DNA of 64,000 bases from Acridotheres tristis (lineage: Eukaryota; Chordata; Aves; Passeriformes; Sturnidae): the NCBI GenBank assembly GCA_037013685.1, contig CM072886.1:92510422-92574421 (forward strand), given 5' to 3'. This document shows, piece after piece, positions 11,897 through 24,848 of this stretch. Positions within the stretch are counted from its first letter, which is position 1; each line of letters begins with the position of its first letter. A program made the translations under genes and the position numbers. The notes below the pieces were generated by a model. The model did not search any database. It was not told where the DNA came from and worked only from the letters and a program-made list of their open reading frames with translations.

Positions 11897-14800
11897 CTGT
11901 GTGGGTACGGATGTGAGCTAGGAAGGCCATGGAATTGCTACTTCTACACATCTTCCCACAATACTTGCAGACATTGCCTTGGTTCTCTTCCCTCTCCCTG
12001 TTTATCTGCTCAGTGTCTTCAACAATGTATTTATTGACTTCCCGCAGCAGCTCTTCATGTTGCTCTTTGATGTGGAGAAACAAGCTCTGCTCTGAATCGA
12101 AGGGCTCCGTGCACTTCAAACACTTGAAGGTTGCGCCTCCTTCGGGCAGCTCCTCCACGCTCGCCTGCTCGTTTCGCATGTGCCCAGCACTGGCCAAGTG
12201 CTGGTGAAGGTTGCTTTCTGTGTAAAATGATTTTCCACAGAGTAAGCAATGAAAATGCTTTTCTTTTGAAGGATGTTTCATGGCTATGTGAACATTTAGT
12301 CCGCTCAAACCATCTGCTAGAAAACCACAGTCATCGCAGCGAATACGTGTCGATTCCCCAAGGGAAACTCCTTCTGACTTCTTCTTTTTCCCACCACTTG
12401 TTGAAGTGTCTGTTTTCACTGTGAGCTCACTAGCTTTCACTGCCCCTGACATTTGCCCTTCTGCAGAATGGTCAGTGGCCTCCCCATCTTGATGACTTTT
12501 TAACCTCACTATAGAAGAATCAAACTTGCCAGCATTTTGCATTGCCTTTCCTTTATCATCAGCACTGATAACTGTTCCTAAAGCCTCATTACTACTTTCT
12601 TGCGTGCCCTCAGCTGTTGAGCCATCTGCCTCCCAAACACTGTTATTTATAGTTACTTCAGCTTCATGTTGTGCTTCCATAAGGGCTTCTTCCTCCTCCC
12701 CAGTAGGATCCTCTCTGAAACTTCTGTTGCCATCTAAACTATGTCTATTTTGTACTGTTTCTCCAGTGTTTCCAGCAAAATCTGATTGCTCTACTGCACT
12801 ACTTGTTTCTGGAAGACTTAGCGTAAGTGGGTTATTTTTCTTCAGTGATTTTTTTTTGAGATTGTTTTTGTCTCTACACTCTGCTTCTGGGTTTTCACTA
12901 TTTTCTTCCAAGCTCTCCACACCTTTTTCGGAATTGAAGTTTGTGTTGCTTGATCTATTTTGATTTTCTGCAGTGCAATCATCATCTGCGTTTAGCAGCT
13001 CTTGGCCGTGCTTACTTTTCTGCACATCACAAGCACCTGTTTCTTTAACTGAAACTTCTTTAACAAGTTCAATAACTTTATCTTTCTGAGGAGTTTGCTG
13101 GAATTGTTCACAAAAAGGGTTTTCTCCTCTATTCCTAGACTCCTTATCAAGTTCATCTCCTACTGCATTTTGGGAACTGACATCTTTAGAGATTCCAGGA
13201 GATGTATTTTCATTTAAGGCAGTACACTCAGTAAAGCTTTTATGCATATGATCACCTTCTGATGCATCATTGGCACACTTTGTTTCATCTAAAATAGTTT
13301 TTGATTCTCCTGCACTGCAATGGTGCTCCTCTTGAGGCAAAGAAGTGCCTTCTTTAGTGATATTTGCTCTATTTGCTTCCTCCTCAGAAGAAGAATAAAC
13401 ATAAGATTCTCTTCTAATTTTATGTTTCTCTGTTGCTGCATGCCTTATCATCTCTCTGCGAGTAACAGCATAGTAGTCACAAGCCATGCAGTAGTATTCA
13501 AATTGTTTTGTATGCTTTCGCTTCACATGCAGCTCTAAAGAAGCAGCAGAATGAGCAATGAAGCTGCAGTGTGCACACTTGTTGTCATTTGCACCCATGG
13601 CTCTTCTCTGGAAGCCTGGGTCACAATCTGGAGCAACCACCGCTGGATCCAGCAACACACATTGGTTTATATTCAATGAATTCCTAGCAGGCTGGAAATC
13701 TGGCAGCCTACTGGCATTTGCAGATTTTAACTCAGCATCTCCTTGCTCAACTTCCTGATTGTCTAAGACAGACTTTTCCAAATCCAATGGCAGGCCACCA
13801 TCCTCAACATGTTCAGGCAAGGCAGTCATGGGGCTGTTCATCTTCTTGCTAATGGATTCAAAATTACCTCCTTCAGGGCTAACGATGATCTCCGAGTTCT
13901 GTTTTCCACATCCTTCTATTTCAACACGGCTTTTGTGTTTTTTGGTTGCACAGTGACGTTCCATATCTCCTTTGGTGACAGTGTAGTAGTTGCAAACCTT
14001 ACACAAATAGCTGTACTGATGACTGTGCTTTCGTCTGATGTGAACAGTCAAATTCGTAACACTGGAGGCCAAAAGGCCACAATGGGTACATGTCCTAGAA
14101 ACAGTACCTTTAGGTTTCCCTCCTCTGGATGCATCAGCTAAAACCAATTCATTTTCACCAGTCCTTTGCTCAAGTGGAACAAATTCCTTATTTCTCGATA
14201 TGTTTTCCACAGAAGAGGATGAAACATGTATAATTTCTTTATCCAACTCTGTATTTCCACTCCCAGAAACGGAAGTATCCACCACTGATTTAATGCCACC
14301 AACACCAACGCAAACCTTTACAATACATTCTTCAAAACGTAGTCCAATGTTGTTTTTCCTGGCATTTTCAAGATGCTTGCTTCTTTTGATATGTTTCTCC
14401 ATTCCTTCCTTACTCAGTGAGTAGAGATTACATGCTTTGCAAAGAAAGTGGTACTCTTGTGCATGTCGGAGTTTTATGTGCCTTGTAAGAACTGTGGAAG
14501 ATCTTGTCTTATAAAAACACTTTTTACATTGAAATTGGGTTTTATTCAGAACAGAATGCTTTAGTTCATTTCTGTGATTTATGAAGGAAGAGTCTGGAGT
14601 TTTTGCTTGCACTGACACTTCCATTTCCTTTGCAAGTCTTTGGCTATTGTTCGATACTGAGTCACTGTAAGATACCACTTGCAAGGTATGATCAGTGTTA
14701 CTCAATGGAGTAGCTTGCTGAGATAATGAACCATCATGTTTCTCATTTTTTTGATGATTTATCAGCTCTTCTTCCAATTGAAAAAAAAGAATGCAAGCTG

Positions 14801-16726
14801 AACAACTATGGGACATATTATGTACTTCACTCATATGGCTTTGAAGGCTGACCACATTCAAGCTGGTAAATGAACAGAGTTGACAATGAAAGCTACAAGC
14901 ACCCATCTGGTGTTTACTGTCCTGACAGTGTTGCTTCATGTCCTCCCTGACTCCAGAAGAATAGCTACACATCTGGCAATGAAACTGGATCCTTTTTGTA
15001 TGAAGCTTTGCAACATGAGTTTCCAAACTTTCTCGGTCATGAAAAACATTACCACAATCCATGCAAGTATGAAGAGCACCATCATCAGCAGTAAGTTTAA
15101 CTTCAGAATCTTTGGCATCTGCAGCACTAGAAGAAGGGGTATTTGGCTTGTATTCAGTAAGATCTTGTATTTCTGCAGCAGTATTACTATTACTTTTAGT
15201 ATCTGTCTCTAGTTCCCTATGTGACACAGGGCTTGATTCATCATGTTTAAGCTGTGTGCTGGAGATAGGTTTCTCATGTACTCTCTGAGCTTCAGATTTG
15301 GGTCTCTTACTATTCCCCAATAAGCTGTATCTTCTTTTAACCTGCCTTTTTAATCTAGAAGACCTACTCTGTCCAAATGAAAACCTTAACAAGAAAGCAT
15401 TTCCTTTGTGTTTCCATTTATCAAATCTCCTTGTCCTGCGTAAACTGTTAAGTAGCATTTTGGTATTTGGAAGGGATTCTGTTTTCTGCAAGACGTTTTC
15501 TGATGGTCCTGGTATTTCTAGTTTTTCAGTATGAACTTTATCATTTCCTTCTGTACCAGAAGAAAGCAACGTTTCCTCTGTCATTGTATCTTTTTTTGCA
15601 GCGGGAGTATTTGAAGATGGTAGCATTTCAACAAGTTCACTACCATCATTTTGTTTAGACAAACTTACTTTTGAGCCTTTCAGTGCACTGCAAACACTTA
15701 ATTCTCTCGCATCAGCAGTTCTTGCCCTTAATTTATTGGTCCCAGGTTTTGCCCTGACATTCCTCTCTTTGGTTGCAGTAGATTGTTGGTTTTTAAAGGA
15801 TTTTTTTGTCAATATCTGTACAAATCCTCCCCGTGCAGCAAGATTTTGGCGTCGAAGGTGAGTCTTGCCAAGGAAATGAGAATTTAGGAGACTCTCTTCA
15901 GCACTCTGAAAACCACAAAGATCACAAGAAAATATCTTGGATTTCTCACGATCTCGCTTAACATGCATATGTGACGTCGAACTACACTCACCTATGCAAC
16001 TACAGTGAGGGTGCGTTTGCTCTTTGGATGGTTTAGAGAGGCTTTCTTGTTTATGTTTTTCTTTATCAGAGCAGGAAGGCAAACATTGATCACTCATTTT
16101 GCCTTTAGGGTCTTTTTCTATGTTTCCAGCTGTACAGACAATACTGATTTCTTCTGAAGAATATAATTTATCAGGAACAGCAGCTGACACCTCATGTTTA
16201 TTTTCCTTGTGAATTTTCAATATGGCATCATCAGCAGCACATCTGAAATCATAACGTAGGCACAGGATATCTGAATTAAATATGTCACTATCAGGACAAC
16301 CGGTGACTCCTTCCTTCTTTACAGCTCCAGCTATCATACCACATGCTTCTCCAGCTAAAACTTTTTGGAATTTCCTTCCACTGTCTTTCATATCTTCTGA
16401 AGAACTCTGCTTTCTTTTCCTGGAGACATTTTCAGGTTTCTCTGCTTCAACAACATCCAGGTTTGGTGATTCTGACAGTGCTGTTTTGTTTGTGCCGTTC
16501 TCTTTTTCTTTCTTTTCAAGGTCCCTGAACACTTCATCTGATGTAAGCCTTGTTTTCTGCTGAGATGAAGAGTCACATCCAGCATTTTCTCCTGATATAT
16601 TTCTTAGGGATTCTTCTGTCAACTGAACTTGTAAATTCTCATCAACATCATCTCTCTTCTTATCTCTTTCCTCCCCATCCATTCTCAACAGTGATATTAC
16701 CAATTGTAGATCATTTGGTTTAGCAC
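11897..16726 (-). CDS. ZNF407: ZNF407 first coding exon (15 C2H2 zinc fingers)
   Basis: This single 4.8 kb exon encodes residues 1-1595 plus the first base of a Gly codon. The acceptor is TTTGTTTTGTAG before 16,726 and the donor is ACAG/GTATGG after 11,897. I place the start at the ATG at 16,682 (MDGEERDKKR). The longer open frame upstream begins with TTG and has no in-frame ATG in this exon. Reading beyond 11,897 is intronic. Fifteen C2H2 fingers lie at about residues 253-275, 540-561, 569-591, 600-621, 627-649, 719-740, 748-770, 865-886, 894-916, 1036-1057, 1065-1087, 1449-1470, 1479-1501, 1521-1542 and 1572-1594. Acidic, Ser-rich, disordered linkers separate them, with basic nuclear-localisation-like runs near 88-92 and 415-450. 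Many fingers come in pairs, the second with His-x5-His spacing. The frame is intact throughout. The identification rests on the finger layout, the giant exon and the next exon's near-identical match to remembered human ZNF407. Confidence 0.93.
16697..16714 (-). promoter_or_regulatory. Short upstream ORF in the ZNF407 leader
   Basis: An ATG at 16,714 opens a five-codon frame (MIYNW, stop TAA at 16,697-16,699), 12 bases inside the exon and ending 14 bases before the ZNF407 ATG at 16,682. It is out of frame with the main start. It could modestly lower initiation or require reinitiation. Its use is inferred, not shown. Confidence 0.5.
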
Positions 16727-19700
16727 CTACAAAACAAAGGAGTTATCATTAGTCTTTTATACGAACTTAAAGGTTAAAAGAATTAAATTTTTAAAAAACC
16801 ATGCAATATAGAAAATTAAAATCATTAAAGGAAGAAAGACACAATGAAACATATGCGGCAACAGTTTGACCATGGTATCTAAACCACCTTCTAGTTACAG
16901 AGCTCTCACCGTGATGAGCACCATGTGAGCAAACACTTAGATTCCATAGTTTTTATGTAATCAAGTCATCTTCTACATGCTTTAAACCTGGGCAGACAAA
17001 TGTGACCTTTGCTTCTGGAAGTATATTTAGGACACGAAATACTAACAGTTTTCAGGAAACTGGTCATGGAATATTTAACTTCTGAACTAGAAAATCAGCT
17101 TCCCAAATTTAAAAGTTCCCAGGAGAAATAATCGTGACTGCAACAACAAGCAAAACAAAGCCAACATAAATGCTAAATATTTTAAGTATGCAGCTTGCTT
17201 TCCTTCCTCTGCTTAGATTATCCGCTAAAGAGAAAGAGGGAAAACACAAATAGAACCATGTTCTAAAAGAATATGCTGCAAGTATATTTTCCCATCTTTC
17301 CTAAAATATCCTCCAAAACATGGTTTCCCAATTAGGGAGGAGGGAGGAGAAACAAAACGTCATGAAATAACAGTGCAGAGAAGGGTAGCACCTTTGAGAC
17401 CCAGCACAAACTCTAACCATTAAATCCAGTTACCAAAAGCTTTTGCTCAACTGCCCTATGTGACCCTCCTGTATCCAAGAAGATGCCGCCACTAGAAAAC
17501 TGATGCTACCAACACAGTTTATAAGAGGGATGGGGATGGGAAATCAAATCTTGACATTTATTACCTTTTCATTTTGATATGAAGCGACTGAGAATTGAAA
17601 ATGCATTTCATTTTAACAGATGATTAAATACTAAATGTTTATCTATGTGCTTTACACTATGATTTAAACATCAATTTGCTGCAGATCCAAGTATTCCGTT
17701 TTTTGTTCAGTTACCCATTGAATGAGGCCATGACCACAATTGTAAGTACTTCCTGACAAGATTAAGTAATTGCAATGTTGATACAGATAACGTAGATAAA
17801 AAAACCTATTCAAGTACATGGTAAAAAATATAATTATGCTTAATTTTGAGGACAAAGTAGGAAAGTATTAAACTGAGAAAATAAATTCAAATCAGTTGGA
17901 CTTATTTCCCATGGAAGCAAAAAAGTGTTTTTCTGCTTAAGAATAATTTATGGAAGGCCCCTAAGGAATTGAGTGCACATTAGTCACGTACATTGAACAG
18001 TTTTTCAATTGTAGGTTTCTCATTGAGCTGACACACTGACCAAACCTATACAGAGCTAGTTATAACTAAATAGCAGGAGAATAACCACCTCTAGATCACA
18101 ACAGCCCTTTGGAAAATCATGATATTGTCCCTTAAATGTGGCTTTCTGATCCTTATGCACTACTATTTTTCTTTGTTCACTACATGGAAACTTATCACAA
18201 TTAGTCAGAAGGAAAACAGTCAGGGCTATAGTCTCAGCTGGTATAACTCAGCACACTGTTAGTATGTTCAAAAACACTACAGCAATTAATAGCAGGACCA
18301 GATTAAGCCTTTGAAGTGCAAGCTTACCCAGAAAAGGTTATGAACACTATTTGGGATACAGAATAAAAAGATCAGATGAAAATTATGTGGTTTAACTGCA
18401 GTATAGCTTTATTTATATAATGCCAAATATCAAGTTACTTCAGTGACAAGTGTCACAAGCCCATCTTTAAACAAGCAACTATGAGTCCTTTGCCTTGCTG
18501 CACCTCCACAGCCCACCAATGAGACCCAGTCACTCTTCCCTTAGGCCTAGGGAAGAGCAGTTTTTCATTTGTTGTACAAGACAATTTGCAATCTCAAACC
18601 AATTCTCCATCTTCTTTATAGGATACTTTCCTCTTAGATAAATCCGTAAGATTTATCATAAAACTTGCCCAGCAGTGAACTAATACTGTCATTGAACATT
18701 TCCACTATCAAAAGCTGTATCAGGATAATTAGAGGAATTTCCATCAACAAAAATGTGGCCTTTCCTGCCACTCCCCCAGATATTCAGCTCATCTCCACTG
18801 GCCACTTGCACACCTAAAAAAGATGGTTGATTTTCTGCACAGTCTCTTCAGGTTTATCCTCGTTTCTCAGCATTTGTTCAGTAAGTCTCCAATAGAAGTT
18901 CATCCTGCTCTGTGCTCAGATCACAATCCCAGTTCTGGTGTCCAACCTTATCTCCCACTCAACTGCACCAGTTACAGATTTTTCTAGTGCTTAGGAAAAA
19001 AATGCATTTCCTCTAGTTTATCTTTGTAAGCTGTTTGTAGTCAGAACTACAAACTAGCTGCTAAAAAAGTGAAAAATGCAAAACATAAACCTCATAGGTG
19101 GTGCAAATAACCTCAGTAAGAACTTAAAATATTCACAGGAGTAAAACAAACATGCTAAGATGCCTTATACCCCAGACTTCTTGCCTAATTCCTTATCTCT
19201 GCCTTCATTTTATGACAAACTTCCAGCATGCAGACCGGGACTACACTCTGTTCTCCTAATGAAATCAACAGCCTCACATCTACCCCCACAATCAGTAAGT
19301 ATTATCAAGGCAATTTCTTTCCAGCTGCACAGCAGGCTACCTGTGGCAACACGTAGTAATGATACACCTTTACCAACTTCATCACTACCACACATCTAAG
19401 TTTCCACGAAGATAGCCCACCCCTGCAGACCCTTCCCAAAGTTACATTTGCCTCCGTCCCACTTCCATATAGTCTGTGTCAAAATATCACTACATGGGAG
19501 TCTGCACGTGCATGAAACTAAAAACCAGAAAGTATTCTCTATGAAAGAAAACAACTATGAGGTAGTTGCTGCTGTTTCTCTAAAACAGCCCCTGTATTAA
19601 TTAATCTAAGGAATTAAATTGCCTCCAATTTCTTTTACCTCTCTCTTAAAGCTGCCTGTAGGACAAAAGCACATCTTCTGAGAGACACTTAATGCCTACT

Positions 19701-22700
19701 ATCACTACTTTTTGCCAGGACCATGATCAGCAATTTGCTGAGCTCTGCTCAATTCTCCATATCTCACACAAGATCTGGAGCACCGGACCACAGCACTGGA
19801 CCATGTCTCTATTTCTTCCTGCTACAGCCTTTGCTCAGATCACAATGTTGTGCCTCTAACACAATTTCAGTAGCACATAGCTCAGCTTCCTAGATGGCAG
19901 AGTAGTGCCTCACACCCAAATGCAGCTGTGGGCTCCTTCCTGCACGAATATATTGCAGGAATGGCTATCACTACTCAAAGAAGGCATTCAGTACACCATT
20001 AGCTGCCTCTAGACAAAAAGACCTGTAGTGCTTCCTGTGCTGTAAGCTTCTCTTCCTAAAGCTCCTTCCCAGATTTGCCAGAGGGTACTAGGACAATGGC
20101 AAAGCACAAGCTGGTCATAAACCTAAGTGGTCCTAATCCTCTGCCCAAACCAATTCACTTCTGCTCTCAACAAAGCCACCACACTAATTAAGGGCTATCC
20201 TGCAGTTGGTATTGTAATATACAAGAATCAATGCATTGGAGAAGGCATCAAAAGCACTCAAAGTTTGGACAGTCCCAGTGACCACGTAAGAAAATTCTGC
20301 AAAAATTTTTGCAAATTTATCTTGGATCAAGCCTTCGTCTGGCACAGGGATCATCATCACAAGGAAGAATTAGCATCTGGAATTTTATTAACTTAATCTA
20401 AGATGTAACAAGTAACCCTCTGAAGCCACAGCATCTTAAGCATATGCTTAAACCTAACTCCTACTTGTTAGTGTGATCAAGTAAACCTTCTGAAAGCAAT
20501 GTAATGCTGCCAAACTTGTACAGCAGCAGGAATGGGGAAGATCGTATTTGTGGATCAACAAGACCAAAACCAAGGCAAGAAAAAAACTTCCTTGTGTTTC
20601 CTGCTACCTTCATCTTTTAAAGCATTATCTGGAAACATTTTCACAAGTAACAAGTGCTTTAAGTGCAACAATACGTAACCACTTCAAGTATTGCATAAAT
20701 AATCCAAAATGTATTTACATAGGCTCCAAAATTGCGTCAATAGTAATGCCAGGTACAGCACAGCAGAAAACTGCAGCACAGGATCAATCCCAAGCTAAGC
20801 AGACAGCAGTCAAATCCTTGTATTTCCACAGTTTTAAACCTTGTTCTGTCAAACAGCACTCTCTTAACATCATATTCCATGTTCAAAATGAAGCTGTTCT
20901 AACTCAAAAGTGGGTTGACTTTTCGTAACATAAATCTTTTGTTAATGTTCATATAAATCAAGTATAGCTGAACAGATCCTTAAAGGATATGACCAAAAAT
21001 TAATTTGCCACATTAGCTTCAGGTTAACAAATTCTTCTGCTTGGAGACAGTCATACATTACCTAATGCATTTTAAGGGTCTTTGCAACAGAGTGCTGTTC
21101 CTGAGTTTTGCAGAGAAACCTGTTGTGGCCTCAAAATTTTTGCTCAGAAAAAGCTACGCTCATAGTTCTACTGTAAATAGGTACTCAAACATAGTGTTTT
21201 TCTTCAATAATTTCCTAAATAGCTGAAAGAAGTGAAACATGTTTTTAAGATCTTCAAAAGCAGAAGGTTTGTTACATATGTTACATCTGCATAGGCCAAC
21301 TATCCAAATCCTTGCAGGAAGTATAAGACACATTTTAAAATTGCAAGTGCATAATATGCAGTATTTTGGCTATATTACATAAACCAATATAGCTAAAGAT
21401 TCTCCCTTTTCATCCACTGGTATTTCCAAATCATCAGAATCGTGTAGTTTTTGTTTCAATATTTAAACTAATTTAAAAGACATTCTGCAATCACGGTTCA
21501 GCACCATCTCACTATCTGTAAAGTAAAAAATTCATACAAAAAAAAAAATAGCACTTCTTGAGCAGCCACCACCATTTTTTACCTGATAACAACTCACTTT
21601 TGTATTCTTCGAACAAAGTTTTTTTGTATATTGACATAGTGTCTGCTACAATTCTATACACAAGCATAAGTCATTTGTGAACAGAAGCTGTTTTCTTTGA
21701 TGAAAATAGAAAACATTGGATTTGAGTTTTCTAACTTTTTACCACTGGTCCAAAAAAAGCCAGTATATAAAGTCTTACCATGCCAAAAGGTGGAGACACT
21801 GCAGTTAAGCTTTGCAGTGTAAGACCTGCACTGCTCTAATCCTCAGATGAAATTTAGAAAGTAGTAATCTTAATTAAGATCAAAAGGACAAAGAATTTAG
21901 CGATGATCAATAAACCTGTAGTAAACTTCAAAGTTCCTTAACTTGATTGTCAATGCAATTTTACTTACTTCTCCCTTTGGTCATATGCCAAGAGAAGGGG
22001 AAGGGATGTGTACAGAAGAACACAAAAAAGTTTATTTACAAGTACTAACTGTACTTTTTTTTTATGCTAATCCTGGCATTAGAATTTCCAGAGCACTTCT
22101 CAGTCACAAGTACTATTGTCTCCAAGTATTCAATGCCCAATCTGCAGTGTTTGTAAAGGATGTGACATATGGAAAAGAGTTTCATTTTTTTTCCAGTAAA
22201 AATTTCCCTTTTCAGACAATTAATTCTTTCAGTGAAATAATGGATACAATGAAGCAAAATCGTTTTAATGAGCTCCATAAATAGCCTGCACAAAACTGCA
22301 TGTTAACAACTCATCTCTATGTACGACCATTGTGTCAAATAAGCATCTTCTCAGGGGCACAACATCCTTCCTAAATCAAATCATACGTCTGTCTTATGGC
22401 CTTACAAAGTTACCTCACTTCCTTCAGAAAGACTAATCCAAGCTAACAGTCTCCTCAATAATGGAATACAGGAGACAATACAGTTGTCAATTCAAATAGA
22501 ACAAAGATCACCGTTTTCTGAAGAGAATTTGGTGATATCCATTACAAACATTTGTTTTCCCTTGCAGCTCAAAAATGCTGGAACTTCGAGCTTTGCCTCA
22601 TGAGCCAGGTCTTCACATAAAGCCACCACTTTCCTAGGACAGCAAAATTTCCACAGGAGACTTCCAAATAAACTGCAGACTTCCAAAACGAAAGACTTTG

Positions 22701-24409
22701 AAATTTCCACACAGATCTATCCAGAATAGTTCAAGTGAGAAAATAAAAAGCCACCTGATAGTCATCCCCTGTGTATCACTGAAAAAGGGGAGTTATCTGC
22801 ACCCATTATTTTCATTTTCTCACACCCATCAGAAAAAACTGTAACAGCGTCACATGGAAATGCACCTGCAATACTACCCGTATCTCGCTTGCTTCTGCTT
22901 CCAAACCACTCAGAGTCCTTCCAGGTGGGCAGAAACTGGCAACACAAAGGCTCCCTAGTTCATCATCCACTCATTTCAGAAAGAGCCAAATGCTGCTAAA
23001 TGCAGCAGGGAACACTGATTACATCAGCTTTGAAGAAGAAGTAAAAAAAAGACACACACAGACACACACTCATTTCAAGTGCAGGCAGAATCAACAGGAA
23101 TGTATATGCAAGACAGAGAATCAGAAGAAATGCACTAGTATCTCCTAAAAATTGATACATAACTTCTAGACTTTCAATTTTTGAAAGTGTAAGAAGGTCT
23201 GCGTACTTTGAATTTTAAAATCAAAGAATTCTGGCTATTTCCAGAGCAAGGCATGCATGTAACAATAGCAATAAAAACATTCAGTAGAAACTTCTGAGGA
23301 TCCAAGAAAGACCGCATTCATATAGCACTGTGATATTTATGGATGAAAAGCACTTTCTAAGTATCCACAAAACACTTAATTTTTGAGAGTTTATCAGATC
23401 CAGGAAAGAAATACCATTTTCCACATACACTAGTAAGTTCTGTGGTTTGTGGGAATTCTCCAAATGACATGCTTTCGTGCAAGATACAATTCTCACCAAG
23501 TACACCAATTAAAACTAGAGAGAAGAAAAAAGTAAAATGCAATTTGAATCCCTTTGTACTGTTGACTGTAGTACCTTCTTAAGTACAGTGGACCACACTG
23601 GAATTCATCAGAGTACAGAGGCACTATCACTGACACCTGAAAAAAATCTTGTAAGTCAACTTTTTCCTGAACTTTGGCAGCAAAAGATAAAAGCAAGTTG
23701 TAATTGCTGCTACTTGTAAATTTGCTCTTGTAAATTTTACCCTAAAAACCTGGTCCTAGAAGCCCTGTTTTCTCCTTTAAAAACATAAGGAATATTAATT
23801 TCCTAGAAGGCTACTCTGGTGTTTAATATTTGTGAAGACTTAATAAATTTCCATCAACCTTTGCTCAAAATTAAATCCAAAAGACAAAAAAGGATGGCTT
23901 CGTGGGCCCCTTGCTTGAAAGTACCATTTCACACAGAAAGCAACAAGAGGCCACTACCGTCCCAGCCTGGGACACATTTGTTGTGTACTGCTACTGTATT
24001 TATCACCAGTTAAATTATCAAGAAAAGAATGCATGCAGTAATCAGTGTATTTACGGACATGCTTCTCACTCTCGTGCACCCAGTTTTCCTTATCTGCTGC
24101 CTCTTCAAGAAGCTCAGCTGAAATGACCTGCATGAATTTTTGGCTGAACAGGCAACCTAAAAACTTCGGATTTTTTTGTGTGATAAGTTAACAAAGTTTC
24201 CAGAAAATACAAAGTGTGCATATGCTTCTAAAGAAAAGGAGATGTTAATAAAAATAAAAGCATTCTGATGACCCCTGGTGGCCACTTCATACAAGGAAGT
24301 AATTGCATGACATCTGAGAAAAGCAGATCAAACAGTAGTGTTACGTGTTCTATTGGTAGGCATATCTACAGAATTGACAGCTGATATTATTATTAGAATG
24401 TACATATTC

Positions 24410-24482
24410 ACATGTCTGTCTATATCAAATTACTATATCAAATTATATATTATATAGACATGTCTGTCTATATCAAATTACT
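24410..24482 (+). repeat. 25-base direct repeat pair
   Basis: ACATGTCTGTCTATATCAAA plus TTACT occurs perfectly at 24,410-24,434 and 24,458-24,482. A partial third copy (TATATCAAATTA) lies between, along with an AGACATGTCT palindrome at 24,456-24,465. Confidence 0.9.
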
Positions 24483-24784
24483 GCACACAGACGTACTCAA
24501 AAATTTAACTATTAGAAACGAACCCTGTTCTTCTCTTCAATGAAATAGAAGTGAGCACACTGGAAGTATTTCAGCTCAATCCTACAAGACGTACAAAATG
24601 GACTTTTTTCCAGTTTTGATTTCCCAGCTGGATTGCTTATATAAAGCAGAGGATGGAAGCAGGGGTCTGCCTCATACCAGGGTGCATCAGGGTGCTCTGT
24701 GTAATAGATGATGTCCCAAATCTCTCCGGCACAGGCAGTTCTCCAGCACAGTTTAGCAAAGCGAACAAACCAGCTTTTTCTTAC

Positions 24785-24848
24785 TTATATTTATATATAA
24801 ATATACATATATATATATTTCCTTATTTATATTTATATATTTATATTG
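24785..24848. repeat. TA/TTTA-rich microsatellite
   Basis: Interspersed TATA and TTTATA units form an almost pure AT stretch in ZNF407 intron 1. Confidence 0.85.

Noticed and set aside
12526..12963. 145-codon plus-strand frame, and other plus-strand frames within 11.9-16.6 kb
   Set aside because: They are antisense shadows of the ZNF407 coding exon, with Ser/Leu/Phe-rich composition expected from reading its codons backwards.
16683..16703. Start of ZNF407 at 16,703
   Set aside because: The codon there is TTG. The first in-frame ATG is at 16,682 and gives an Asp-rich N-terminus as expected for the family.
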